Origin: a bacterium Ga0077546
GTDB lineage: Bacteria > Cyanobacteriota > Vampirovibrionia > Obscuribacterales > Obscuribacteraceae
DNA: 8,571 bases
NCBI GenBank assembly: GCA_001464165.1
Contig: LNEX01000224.1
Location: forward strand, 1-8,571
Direction: 5' to 3'
Shown in pieces: positions 1-6,248 of this stretch (its first letter is position 1; each line of letters begins with the position of its first letter). The translations under genes were made by a program, and so were the position numbers. Below the pieces are notes generated by a model, which had not been told where the DNA came from, did no database searches, and was given only the letters and a program-made list of their open reading frames with translations.

Positions 1-1817
1 AAAGACTCTTTAGTGAGGCGGTTGAGGCCGCCCGCGGCATTAAAGACAAAGGTGCTCGTCTAGGGCAAAGTTTAATCAACTTAGCTAGTTGCTTCACAGA
101 AGAGGGCAACTACAAAAAAGCCGAAGAAATGTTTAAGCAAGCGATAGTATTGCTCGAAGAAAATAAGGGCGGCCAGAGCATCAATATGGCTCTGCTCTTA
201 AATAACTTAGCCAGCATGTATGAAAAACAAGGTCGCTTCAGTGAAGCTGAACAATTTTATCGCCGTGCTATTTCTATGGGAGAAAAAGCTGTCGGTAGCA
301 AGCAAGTAGGTCTCGCTCTGGGATGGAACAACCTAGCTCAGCTTTTGATTACCTTTGGCCGCTTTGAAGAAGCAGAGAAAGTGATCAAGCATTGTGACTC
401 ACTTTTCAACAATGACAAAAAAAAGAGCGACCTTAATTATGCCGTTTTGCTTTTCAATAAAGGCTACATAGAAGAAGCACGAGGTCACTTCAAAGAAGCC
501 GAGGCTTACTACCATCAAGAACAAGCTGTGATGGAAAAAGTCTTGGGCAACAAAGCGCCACTCTACGGCAAAGGTATGCAAGGTCTAGCCCTGCTCTATG
601 TCAAACAAGGAAAGTACAAAGAAGCAGAAGCTTCAGCTAAGCAAGCCTACGAAATCATGAAGCTCACATACAGTACCGAGCACCCAGACATGGCCACCGC
701 TTTAGAAACTTTGGCTTCTGTAAATCTGGCGGTGGGACTCTATCAAGAAGCAGAACCACAGTGCAAGAAAGCGCTAGAGATTCGGCAGAAGGCATTCGGC
801 CAAGACAGCGCCTTATTGAGCTGTAGCTTAGTTCTATTAGCTCGTACCTATCAGCAACTGGGCAACTATAACGAGGCGAGGCCGCTCTTTCAGAAGACTT
901 TGGCTCTGAGAGAAAGAGAGCTTGGCCACGACCACACAGCCGTAGCACAATGTCTCAAATATCTTGGTGCACTCGATCAAGAAGAAGGCAAATACTCCGA
1001 ATCACTAGTTAACCTTGAAAAGGCTCTGGCTATAGATGAAGCCAAGCTCGGACCAGACCACCCAGATGTAGCCGAAATCGTTCGCTACTTAGCCATCGCC
1101 TATTCGCACCTAGGAAAAGCAGAGCAGGCCGAAGAATATTACAAGAAGTCGATTGCCTCACTAGAAAACACCATGGGCAAAAGCAATGATCAATACGCCA
1201 GTAGCGTGCGCGAACTGGCGGCCTTCTATGTCACTCAGAACAAAACAAAAGAAGCAATCGAGCTCTATCAGCAAGTTTTAAGCATTGATGAAACCACATA
1301 TGGTGCCAGCAGTGCCAAGGTAGCTGGCGACCTTGAGACCCTGGCCAAGATCATGAGCAAGGCCGGAGACACTGCAGCCAAGCCACTCAGTGCTAGAGCA
1401 GCAGAAATCAAGAAGAGCCTACCTGGCTCAGCCATGCTCAGCCAGCTAGTAGAATCACAAGCAACTTCGGGCGCATCAACTTCTTCTACAACTTCAAATT
1501 CACCATCAGCAGTTCCAGAAAAGCCCGTAGCTGACAAATGGGCTCTGGTGGTTGGTATCAGCAATTTCAAAGATCCTTCTATCAATTTAAAATATGCAGC
1601 TAAAGATGCCACCGACTTCCGCAATTACCTGGTATCAAAAGGCAACTTCCAACCAGATCACGTCAAATTATTGGTAGACGGCAATGCTAGTCGACAAAAC
1701 ATAATTGATCAGCTCGGAGACAAGTGGTTAGGTCGGGTCGCCAACCGCGACGACCTGGTTGTGGTCTATGTATCAAGTCACGGCAGCGGAGCCATGGAAC
1801 AAGCCGGCGAAAAATAG
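1..1817 (+). CDS. TPR-caspase (peptidase C14-like) protein, N-terminal part; 5' end outside window, frame broken at 3' end
   Basis: The frame is open from the first full codon at base 3 and already encodes TPR sequence, so the ATG at 129 is internal and the true start lies upstream. Counting from that Met, about ten TPR units of roughly 42 residues, the kinesin-light-chain type, fill residues 20-430, each with a G-[KRN]-[YF]-x-EA-E-like turn. A Ser/Thr-rich linker (about 444-463) follows, then a caspase-like domain from about 468: a first strand WALVVGISNF, the YAAKDA helix, and strand VVVYVSSHGS with the catalytic His at 551 (1779-1781). The frame then stops at TAG 1815-1817, before the catalytic Cys, which lies in another frame downstream. 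By family knowledge, TPR plus C14 suggests a regulated or scaffolded cysteine peptidase; substrate unknown. As it stands the product would be inactive. No membrane segment is visible in this part. Confidence 0.88.
   Translation, partial: RLFSEAVEAARGIKDKGARLGQSLINLASCFTEEGNYKKAEEMFKQAIVLLEENKGGQSINMALLLNNLASMYEKQGRFSEAEQFYRRAISMGEKAVGSKQVGLALGWNNLAQLLITFGRFEEAEKVIKHCDSLFNNDKKKSDLNYAVLLFNKGYIEEARGHFKEAEAYYHQEQAVMEKVLGNKAPLYGKGMQGLALLYVKQGKYKEAEASAKQAYEIMKLTYSTEHPDMATALETLASVNLAVGLYQEAEPQCKKALEIRQKAFGQDSALLSCSLVLLARTYQQLGNYNEARPLFQKTLALRERELGHDHTAVAQCLKYLGALDQEEGKYSESLVNLEKALAIDEAKLGPDHPDVAEIVRYLAIAYSHLGKAEQAEEYYKKSIASLENTMGKSNDQYASSVRELAAFYVTQNKTKEAIELYQQVLSIDETTYGASSAKVAGDLETLAKIMSKAGDTAAKPLSARAAEIKKSLPGSAMLSQLVESQATSGASTSSTTSNSPSAVPEKPVADKWALVVGISNFKDPSINLKYAAKDATDFRNYLVSKGNFQPDHVKLLVDGNASRQNIIDQLGDKWLGRVANRDDLVVVYVSSHGSGAMEQAGEK
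1809..1817 (+). other. Frame break inside caspase domain (A5 run followed by TAG)
   Basis: Domain-like sequence runs in one frame up to the GAA AAA TAG at 1809-1817 and resumes in the +1 frame with AAT AGC at 1813. The join sits on a run of five A. Removing one base, or restoring a lost segment whose length is 2 modulo 3, would rejoin the halves. I infer a lost segment from the missing strand between catalytic His and Cys, but a base-calling error cannot be excluded from the sequence alone. Confidence 0.75.
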
Positions 1818-2274
1818 CCTTTTAGCCACCGGTATTCCTATGCAATGGCTTACCAATATGGTCAAAGAACAAGTGCATTCAGAACGTACCGTGATTATCA
1901 TGGACGTTTGCCACGGCGGTTCAGCTGCACCGGCTGAAAAAAGTTTGACCCGCAACACCGGACTCAATCTAGACAAACTCACCCTCGGCAATGGCCAGGC
2001 GGTTTTGTGCTCAAGCTTGGCAGACCAAGTTTCGTGGGAATCTAAGAACTATCAAAATAGTGTCTTTACTCGACGCCTCATCGAAGGTCTAGAGTCAAAG
2101 GGCAACAAGACCAATTTGGCTGATGCCTATGACTATCTAAAAGACGCTGTCGAATCTGAAGTACTGCGCGATCGTGGTGAGCTGCAAACACCAGTTTTAA
2201 ATACTAAGCTCTGGCAAGGCAGTGGTGCCATTCTCGCTGTCAAACCAGCGAGACCTAGACCAAACCTCAAATAG
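1813..2274 (+). CDS. C-terminal half of the same caspase-like domain, displaced reading frame
   Basis: This frame continues the caspase domain begun upstream. It opens with NSLLATGIPMQWL, followed by the strand VIIMDVCHGG that carries the catalytic Cys (codon 1909-1911). Next comes SSLADQVSWES and SVFTRRLIEGL, matching the usual C14 pattern of a small-subunit SWE loop and a 'G-v-F-T' helix, then a QTPVLN tail. The same frame can be read from a TTG at 1759, but residues before about 1810 do not resemble the family and there is no ribosome site, so I treat this as a displaced 3' part of one gene. His-to-Cys spacing is about 43 residues. The strand expected between them (an 'NFLVAYDTD'-like segment) is absent, which suggests a small deletion and not just one extra base. 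An independent start, for example ATG 1840, is possible but would give half a domain. Confidence 0.8.
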   Translation, partial: NSLLATGIPMQWLTNMVKEQVHSERTVIIMDVCHGGSAAPAEKSLTRNTGLNLDKLTLGNGQAVLCSSLADQVSWESKNYQNSVFTRRLIEGLESKGNKTNLADAYDYLKDAVESEVLRDRGELQTPVLNTKLWQGSGAILAVKPARPRPNLK

Positions 2275-2276
2275 TT

Positions 2277-2708
2277 TTAGTTTTGGTAGATACCGTCGTA
2301 AGAAACTACGACATCTTCGCCAACGACACGAAAGACAAGTTTAAGCATGTGCCTAGAGCGCCCCATGGCCGACCAAAGGAAAAAGTCTTGGGCCCACTTG
2401 CTGCCGCCATCGGAGACATAAATAATAGTGTTATGGCTAACAGCACCACGAGGAAGAGGGCCTGAATTCCACTGGCGATCATCAAAATTGAATAGCTGCA
2501 CACTAGCAAAAGCAGTTTCTGGCGGCATAATCAAGCGCGAAGAAGAGAGCTCAAAATCGCGCACGGCTTGATCGATCTCTTCGGCGGTGAGACCAGGAGC
2601 CAACTTGAATTCGCGCTGAATGCCCCAATATTGACCGGCAACCAAAAGCTGCAACACGCGCTTAGTATAGTGCTTTGATAGTTGGAGTATTTCTTCCACC
2701 GAGTGCAT
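2277..2708 (-). CDS. Small protein of unknown function
   Basis: I do not recognise this family. The product from ATG 2708 is 143 residues, with no signal peptide and no membrane helix. The N-terminal third looks helical (VEEILQLSKHYTKRVLQLL; then GLTAEEIDQAVRDFEL). The C-terminal half looks beta-rich and aromatic, with strands such as TIIYVSDGG and KLVFRVVGEDVVVSYDGIY. A TTG at 2720 in the same frame gives four more residues and lies 4 bases after the upstream stop codon (2725-2727); neither start has a clear Shine-Dalgarno, so ATG is preferred. It directly follows the membrane TPR gene on the same strand and is probably translated from the same mRNA, which suggests a shared role. Its stop codon is two bases from that of the convergent TPR-caspase gene. 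Confidence 0.7.
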   Translation of the reverse strand: MHSVEEILQLSKHYTKRVLQLLVAGQYWGIQREFKLAPGLTAEEIDQAVRDFELSSSRLIMPPETAFASVQLFNFDDRQWNSGPLPRGAVSHNTIIYVSDGGSKWAQDFFLWSAMGRSRHMLKLVFRVVGEDVVVSYDGIYQN

Positions 2709-2724
2709 CCTAAAAGCCAAACAC

Positions 2725-3969
2725 TTAGTCTTTTGCTGCGCTTATGCCGGCCAACATGTTTTGGTATTTTTTCACCTGTTCAATATTATTCTGATTCTCG
2801 TAAAATTTGATCAGCTTACTAATATTCTCACGAGAATTGTTGGCTCTATTAGCCAGATTCTGCTCGATACGCCTCATTGCTACCTTGGTAAGATATCCCC
2901 GTGGCCCAAATAGCATTTTTGATACAACAATTGAGACTACAAGAAACAAGATTGTCACCATAATCGAAGCGAACGGATCGCCCTTAGTCTCATGTCGTTT
3001 AAAAATAGCATCGGCTCGCTCTTGAAAGCGTATGGCCTTGGCCGCGCCATCGGGGTCGCCTCTGAGGCGCAGTAGTTTGGCGTACTCAACTAAAGTGTCA
3101 GCCGCTTTGACACTGCCAGGCCCAAACTGTTTCTCGCGCATCTGCAAAGCTTCACTGTAGAGCGGCTCGGCTTCTCCAAATTTACCCTGATCGCGCAGGT
3201 TGTTGGCCACTTGGGTGATGATTTGACCCATGCCAGTGTTTTTCAAAACTCGCCGCGAAATTTCCAAGGCTTCCTTGCTAATTTGCTCTGCTTTTGCAAA
3301 ATTGCCTTCCTTGCGATAAAGATTGGCTGAATCGGCCAATATTCCAGCGTAAAGTTCACTATCTACACCAAACAGCTCTCTTCTCATAGCCTTCAACTCT
3401 TTGGTCAATTCTCGACCACGGTCATGCTTACCCGCCTCAATATAGGCGCCCGTAAGAATTTCCATTGAATAGGCTGGATGAATTCCAGGAATGGCCCAAT
3501 TTATAGAATTCGCAGAATTAGCCAGATTAGCTGACTTGGCCGCACTCGCTTGCCGATTGGCACCAGAAACAGTCGCACAGATACTGCGGGCTAAGCCATA
3601 ATGCCCCATGTAAATGCTGTTTGAGACGCTGTAATTGCCTAGCCAGGCAGCAGTAAGGGCCGTGAGGTCAATCAGAAGAAAAATAGTAAGCGAAAGCCAG
3701 CAAGCAAGAATCAAGGCACTGCCTGCCTTACGCATGAAATATAGAGCTTTCCATTTTGAGCCCAGTTCATCCAGAACCATATTTTCTAGGCGTGTAGCCT
3801 TACTACGATTTTGCCGCAGCTTGAAAGCCAAGACAAAAACGAAAACAACCACTTCAAAGGCTATGGCCCGCAACAATTCGGGCGATGGATAAGCAGTAGC
3901 GAAAATAACAAAATAGCAGAAAACTAAAAGTCCGACGGCCACACTAAGCGCTGTGCTGTATCTACCCAT
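2725..3969 (-). CDS. Multi-pass membrane protein with TPR domain
   Basis: The 414-residue product has four hydrophobic segments: about 8-26, 32-50, 83-109 and 334-353. Between the third and fourth is a soluble region with TPR helices. The clearest units are about 206-240 (AGILADSANLYRKEGNFAKAEQI) and 248-281 (QVANNLRDQGKFGEAEPLYSEALQMREKQFG), with a third near 288-320; these are of the same 42-residue type as in the TPR-caspase gene. A short Ser/Ala/Asn-rich stretch (about 143-155) links the membrane hairpin to the TPR region, and a basic, Asn-rich helical tail (355-410) follows the last helix. With four helices both tails fall on one side and the TPR region on the same side as the loop after helix 3; the side is not determined. 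TPRs suggest a membrane docking platform; the partner is unknown. The ribosome site before ATG 3969 is weak. Confidence 0.8.
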   Translation of the reverse strand: MGRYSTALSVAVGLLVFCYFVIFATAYPSPELLRAIAFEVVVFVFVLAFKLRQNRSKATRLENMVLDELGSKWKALYFMRKAGSALILACWLSLTIFLLIDLTALTAAWLGNYSVSNSIYMGHYGLARSICATVSGANRQASAAKSANLANSANSINWAIPGIHPAYSMEILTGAYIEAGKHDRGRELTKELKAMRRELFGVDSELYAGILADSANLYRKEGNFAKAEQISKEALEISRRVLKNTGMGQIITQVANNLRDQGKFGEAEPLYSEALQMREKQFGPGSVKAADTLVEYAKLLRLRGDPDGAAKAIRFQERADAIFKRHETKGDPFASIMVTILFLVVSIVVSKMLFGPRGYLTKVAMRRIEQNLANRANNSRENISKLIKFYENQNNIEQVKKYQNMLAGISAAKD

Positions 3970-4138
3970 TTCTCACTACTCGTGTCTAATCATTCTGACA
4001 TTACTAAGTGACAAGATAACCGTCTGAGCTTCCCCTAGCAATGCGGCAATTCCCCATCAGGGGCGATATCTGGGCAAAATTTAGCTGCCGACAGCACTCA
4101 ACTTGGTAACGGAAAGTCACCATTTTAGTCAGGCTATT

Positions 4139-4166
4139 TTGTTCATGGTGGCCTAGCTGCTATCCT
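4139..4166 (+). promoter_or_regulatory. Possible sigma-70-type promoter for the SDR gene
   Basis: TTGTTC at 4139-4144 and TATCCT at 4161-4166 are separated by 16 bases and lie 44 bases before the SDR start. The match to consensus is modest (3 of 6 and 4 of 6), so this is only a candidate. Confidence 0.2.
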
Positions 4167-4198
4167 CAGCTTCAAATATTGAACTAATGGAAAAGTCA

Positions 4199-4203
4199 GA
4201 GGG
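4199..4203 (+). promoter_or_regulatory. Ribosome binding site of the SDR gene
   Basis: GAGGG lies 6 bases before ATG 4210, normal Shine-Dalgarno spacing. It fixes this start over the out-of-frame ATG at 4187. Confidence 0.65.
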
Positions 4204-4209
4204 AAGCTA

Positions 4210-4998
4210 ATGGAATTAGGACTGAAGGGTAAGAGAGCCCTGATTACGGGCGCTAGTTACGGCTTAGGCCATGCATGCGCTGTTTCGCTGGCCGAAGAAG
4301 GCGTAGATATAGCGATTTCATCGCGTCACGTTGATAAGATAGACCTCGTATCCGCTGAAATCGCCGCAAAAACAGGGGTTAAGGTAGTGGGCATTGCCGC
4401 TGACCTGACCAAAATGGAAGATTTAGAGAAAACCGCCCGCGAAGCCCAGGAGCGCTTAGGCGAAATCGATATTCTAATTGTCAGCACTGGCCATCCGCCC
4501 ACCTATCCCTTTTCGGAAGCAACTGACGAGCAGTGGCAATATGGCCACGATCTAGTGCTGCGTCCGCCAATAGTCTTAACGAGAATGCTCTTAGACGGCA
4601 TGCGCAAGAGAAACTATGGACGAGTGATCTATATCGGCTCAATTTTTGGCATCGAAGCTGAAGCGAGCTCCGTAGTGCAAAGCACCTTGCGCACTGGTCT
4701 CAACGCCTTAACTAAGTGCATTGCCACCGAAGTGGCTGCCGATGGCGTCACAGTCAACGTCATCTGCCCTGGTTATTTTGATACCCCCCTTGTGCACGAA
4801 CTAGCAAAGCAATACGCCACAACTCATGGAGTGTCTGCTCAAGAAGTTGTTAATGCCTGGAAGTACTCAGCGCCAGTGAAAAAATTCGGCAAGCCGGAAG
4901 ATCTTGGTGACCTAATTGCCTTTTTAGCTTCACCTAAAGGCGAATTTATCACCGGCACCGCTATCACCATTGATGGTGGCGCCGTTAAGCAGTACTAG
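4210..4998 (+). CDS. SDR-fold oxidoreductase-like protein with non-canonical active site
   Basis: The 262-residue product has classical short-chain dehydrogenase/reductase length. The Rossmann nucleotide motif TGASYGLG is at 13-20. S38-R39 after the second strand suggests NADP(H) preference, D65 is the adenine-contacting Asp (AADL), and the C-terminal signature ITGTAITIDGG is present. The catalytic set is not canonical. Ser144 (IGS) is kept, but aligning RTGLNALTK with the usual K-A-A-L-N-A-L-T-K helix puts Gln157 and Arg161 where Tyr and Lys belong. The tetrad Asn position (7 after W109) is Val116, and NNAG is replaced by STGH (92-95). This fits the 3-oxoacyl-ACP-reductase-like subgroup known to lack the YxxxK pair, whose substrates are unclear. 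A FabG role should not be assumed. It is monocistronic or leads into the gene 72 bases downstream. Confidence 0.88.
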   Translation: MELGLKGKRALITGASYGLGHACAVSLAEEGVDIAISSRHVDKIDLVSAEIAAKTGVKVVGIAADLTKMEDLEKTAREAQERLGEIDILIVSTGHPPTYPFSEATDEQWQYGHDLVLRPPIVLTRMLLDGMRKRNYGRVIYIGSIFGIEAEASSVVQSTLRTGLNALTKCIATEVAADGVTVNVICPGYFDTPLVHELAKQYATTHGVSAQEVVNAWKYSAPVKKFGKPEDLGDLIAFLASPKGEFITGTAITIDGGAVKQY

Positions 4999-5070
4999 CA
5001 CGGCCGGAAACAAAAAAAGAAGTAATAGGAAGAAGTAGAACGGCCCGGCAATATAGAAGCGGGAAGTAAA
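4999..5070. other. Short purine-rich gap between SDR gene and exported TPR gene
   Basis: The 72-base gap is rich in A and G, with a run of seven A at 5012-5018 and a decayed copy (5032-5040) of the downstream 15-bp unit. No terminator hairpin is clear, so read-through from the SDR gene is possible. Confidence 0.4.
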
Positions 5071-5580
5071 ATGTTCCGAAGTAGAAATCTCCAAAGCAGA
5101 AATCTCCAAAGCAGAAATCTCCGAAGTAGAAATACCCAAACTAATTTCACCGAAACGGAAATAGTCAACAACACAACGGCAATAGCTTTTCTCGGTTCGG
5201 CTATCGTGCGCTGCTCTGCGCTCTCGCTATCCCTGTTATGTACCTTAGCCTGGTCTGCCCCAGCTCTAGCCGACCGAGACGATGACTATGCCGACGGAGT
5301 GGAAGCTTATAACCGAGGCAACTATCGCGTAGCCAATCAATACTTTCTTGATGCTATGAAAGAAGGTAATTCCAATGCCATAGTAATGCTTTACCTCGCC
5401 CATTCATATGCCGCTCAAGGGCAATATAAGCTGGCATTGCCTGTCTACCGCAATATCCGAGACAGCTTTAGAGGCACTGCTGAAGCAGCACAGGCAGCCA
5501 GTTGTGTGCTGCGCCTAGAAAACCCAGCAACTTTTGCCGCGCAAACCTTTTCCCCCGAGAAAAGGACACCTTGCCGTTAG
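5071..5580 (+). CDS. Exported TPR-like protein, N-terminal part; gene frame-broken
   Basis: From ATG 5071, with a weak GGGAAG 4 bases upstream, the first ~20 residues are a five-residue repeat encoded by the tandem array. A hydrophobic segment (49-61) ending in APALA then forms a signal peptide, likely cut after Ala67 before DRDDD. Export is thus likely, but a 37-residue hydrophilic lead before the signal is unusual. A GTG at 5206 would give a textbook 22-residue signal peptide, although it has no ribosome site, so the start is uncertain. Residues 74-134 form two TPR-like helix pairs (DGVEAYNRGNYRVANQYFLDA; IVMLYLAHSYAAQGQYKLAL). The frame ends at TAG 5578-5580 just after an unrelated-looking RTPCR tail, while related sequence continues in the +1 frame. 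The two parts probably form one gene of about 350 codons. Confidence 0.72.
   Translation: MFRSRNLQSRNLQSRNLRSRNTQTNFTETEIVNNTTAIAFLGSAIVRCSALSLSLLCTLAWSAPALADRDDDYADGVEAYNRGNYRVANQYFLDAMKEGNSNAIVMLYLAHSYAAQGQYKLALPVYRNIRDSFRGTAEAAQAASCVLRLENPATFAAQTFSPEKRTPCR
5078..5137 (+). repeat. 15-bp tandem repeat, four units, at the 5' end of a gene
   Basis: Four consecutive units follow the pattern RAAGYAGAAATCTCC: 5078-5092, 5093-5107, 5108-5122 (identical to the second) and 5123-5137 (one change in the core, ACC for TCC). A degraded GAAGTAGAA also stands upstream at 5032-5040, so the array once reached further. Each unit is five codons, reading S-R-N-L-Q/R in the frame opened by ATG 5071, so unit gain or loss would not shift that frame. 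Confidence 0.85.
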
Positions 5581-6133
5581 TAACGCTACCGTTTCCTTAG
5601 TGCAGAAAGCAATCACAGGCATGCCTAGGGCTATATATCAAATATTGGATAGCGGCGAAATAACTGTGAGCGTGGCTCCCTCGGCTCTAGATAAGCTGGA
5701 CGCAAATTCTAAGGTGCAAGAAGCCGCAATTTTAAACGGAAAAGAAATCACTGTCTTTGAAAACTTGATGGTCACAAGCAAAGTGGGAAGGGGGAAAAGC
5801 GGAAATGGCGTAACGGCTAAACCTTTCTCACCAGCAGAAATCAAAGAAGCCTTTCTCAAACAAGTAGGCCATGCGATTGAGCAATGCTCTGGTGGCCTTT
5901 CCCGCGACCAAGACTTTCATGTTGCCTACAAGATTGATATGCGCAACATGCCACCAGCCGTTGAAGAGTCCATGCCATTTTTAGCACCACCAGCTAACTT
6001 TGCCGAACAAGAAGTTTGCGCCTACATAATTGATGGTATCGCCGGTGGTTCAAGCCATCTAACCTCGATTGTATCGCAAAACTTTCCCAAAACAAAAGCG
6101 TGGCTAATCAATAAGTTGCGCCTACAGAATTGA
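5534..6133 (+). CDS. Zincin-like C-terminal domain with degenerate HExxH, displaced frame of the same gene
   Basis: This reading frame overlaps the end of the preceding one and has no ATG with a ribosome site at its head; TTG 5534 merely opens the frame. I read it as the continuation of the exported TPR protein after a frameshift near 5540-5580. It has the layout of a metallopeptidase-like domain as seen in lethal-factor-type zincins: a strand-rich start (RAIYQILDSGEITVSVAPS), then helix EIKEAFLKQVGHAIEQ. There K109-Q110-V111-G112-H113 (5858-5872) sits where HExxH is expected, followed about 45 residues on by NFAEQEV, which could supply the third ligand Glu. The first His and the catalytic Glu are replaced, so peptidase activity is unlikely. 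The domain assignment is inference from pattern and needs a structure or profile search. Confidence 0.68.
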   Translation: MPRKPFPPRKGHLAVSNATVSLVQKAITGMPRAIYQILDSGEITVSVAPSALDKLDANSKVQEAAILNGKEITVFENLMVTSKVGRGKSGNGVTAKPFSPAEIKEAFLKQVGHAIEQCSGGLSRDQDFHVAYKIDMRNMPPAVEESMPFLAPPANFAEQEVCAYIIDGIAGGSSHLTSIVSQNFPKTKAWLINKLRLQN

Positions 6134-6186
6134 GCAAAACAGCCAGAGAATACGAGCGTTAACTTAGGGCGTCAACGAACGCAAAG

Positions 6187-6204
6187 GCTCATTTATTACT
6201 GAGC
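6187..6204. terminator. Possible weak hairpin between convergent genes
   Basis: GCTCA (6187-6191) and TGAGC (6200-6204) form a 5-bp stem with an 8-base AT-rich loop, followed by AATTTAAT. It lies between the zincin-like gene and the convergent AIM24-family gene. The stem is short and there is no clean U-run, so terminator function is doubtful. Confidence 0.25.
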
Positions 6205-6224
6205 AATTTAATACCGATTTAAAA

Positions 6225-6248
6225 ATCTAAGAATCTAAGAGCCTAAGA
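6225..6248. repeat. 8-bp tandem repeat overlapping a stop codon
   Basis: Three units ATCTAAGA, ATCTAAGA, GCCTAAGA run from 6225 to 6248. The third contains the minus-strand TAG stop (6243-6245) of the AIM24-family gene, so the array reaches from the intergenic region into the last codons. Confidence 0.75.

Larger units (their letters stand above)
3970..4209. promoter_or_regulatory. Divergent intergenic region between membrane TPR gene and SDR gene
   Basis: These 240 bases separate two divergent genes and should hold promoters for both. On the minus strand a TTGTCA (4014-4009) resembles a -35 box but has no convincing -10 at 16-18 bases. It abuts TTACTAAGT (4001-4009), a 9-mer that recurs in the 7085-7123 region. 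A short CCCC-ATCA-GGGG inverted repeat lies at 4052-4063. No ORF or RNA gene is visible. Confidence 0.5.

Noticed and set aside
129..131. ATG 129 as the start of the TPR-caspase gene
   Set aside because: The same frame is open to the window edge and encodes another TPR unit (TEEGNYKKAEEMF) just before and across it.
399..1624. Minus-strand open frames at 399-581, 664-948 and 1268-1624
   Set aside because: They lie opposite well-supported TPR sequence, have no ribosome sites and encode no recognisable domain; they are antisense shadows.
1759..1812. TTG 1759 as the true start of a separate gene
   Set aside because: Residues before about 1810 in this frame do not resemble the caspase family, while the other frame encodes the His strand over the same bases; no ribosome site is present.
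1809..1818. Programmed +1 frameshift at GAA AAA TAG to make an intact TPR-caspase
   Set aside because: There is no known slippery pattern for a +1 shift here, and the core strand between His and Cys would still be missing.
2283..2465. Plus-strand open frame after the TPR-caspase gene, and the minus frame 2306-2509
   Set aside because: Both overlap the better-supported 2277-2708 minus-strand gene in other frames and show no domain or ribosome site.
4930..5139. Minus-strand frame reading through the 15-bp repeat
   Set aside because: Its repetitive Ser/Glu/Ile start is only the antisense of the tandem array, and it overlaps the conserved SDR C-terminus.
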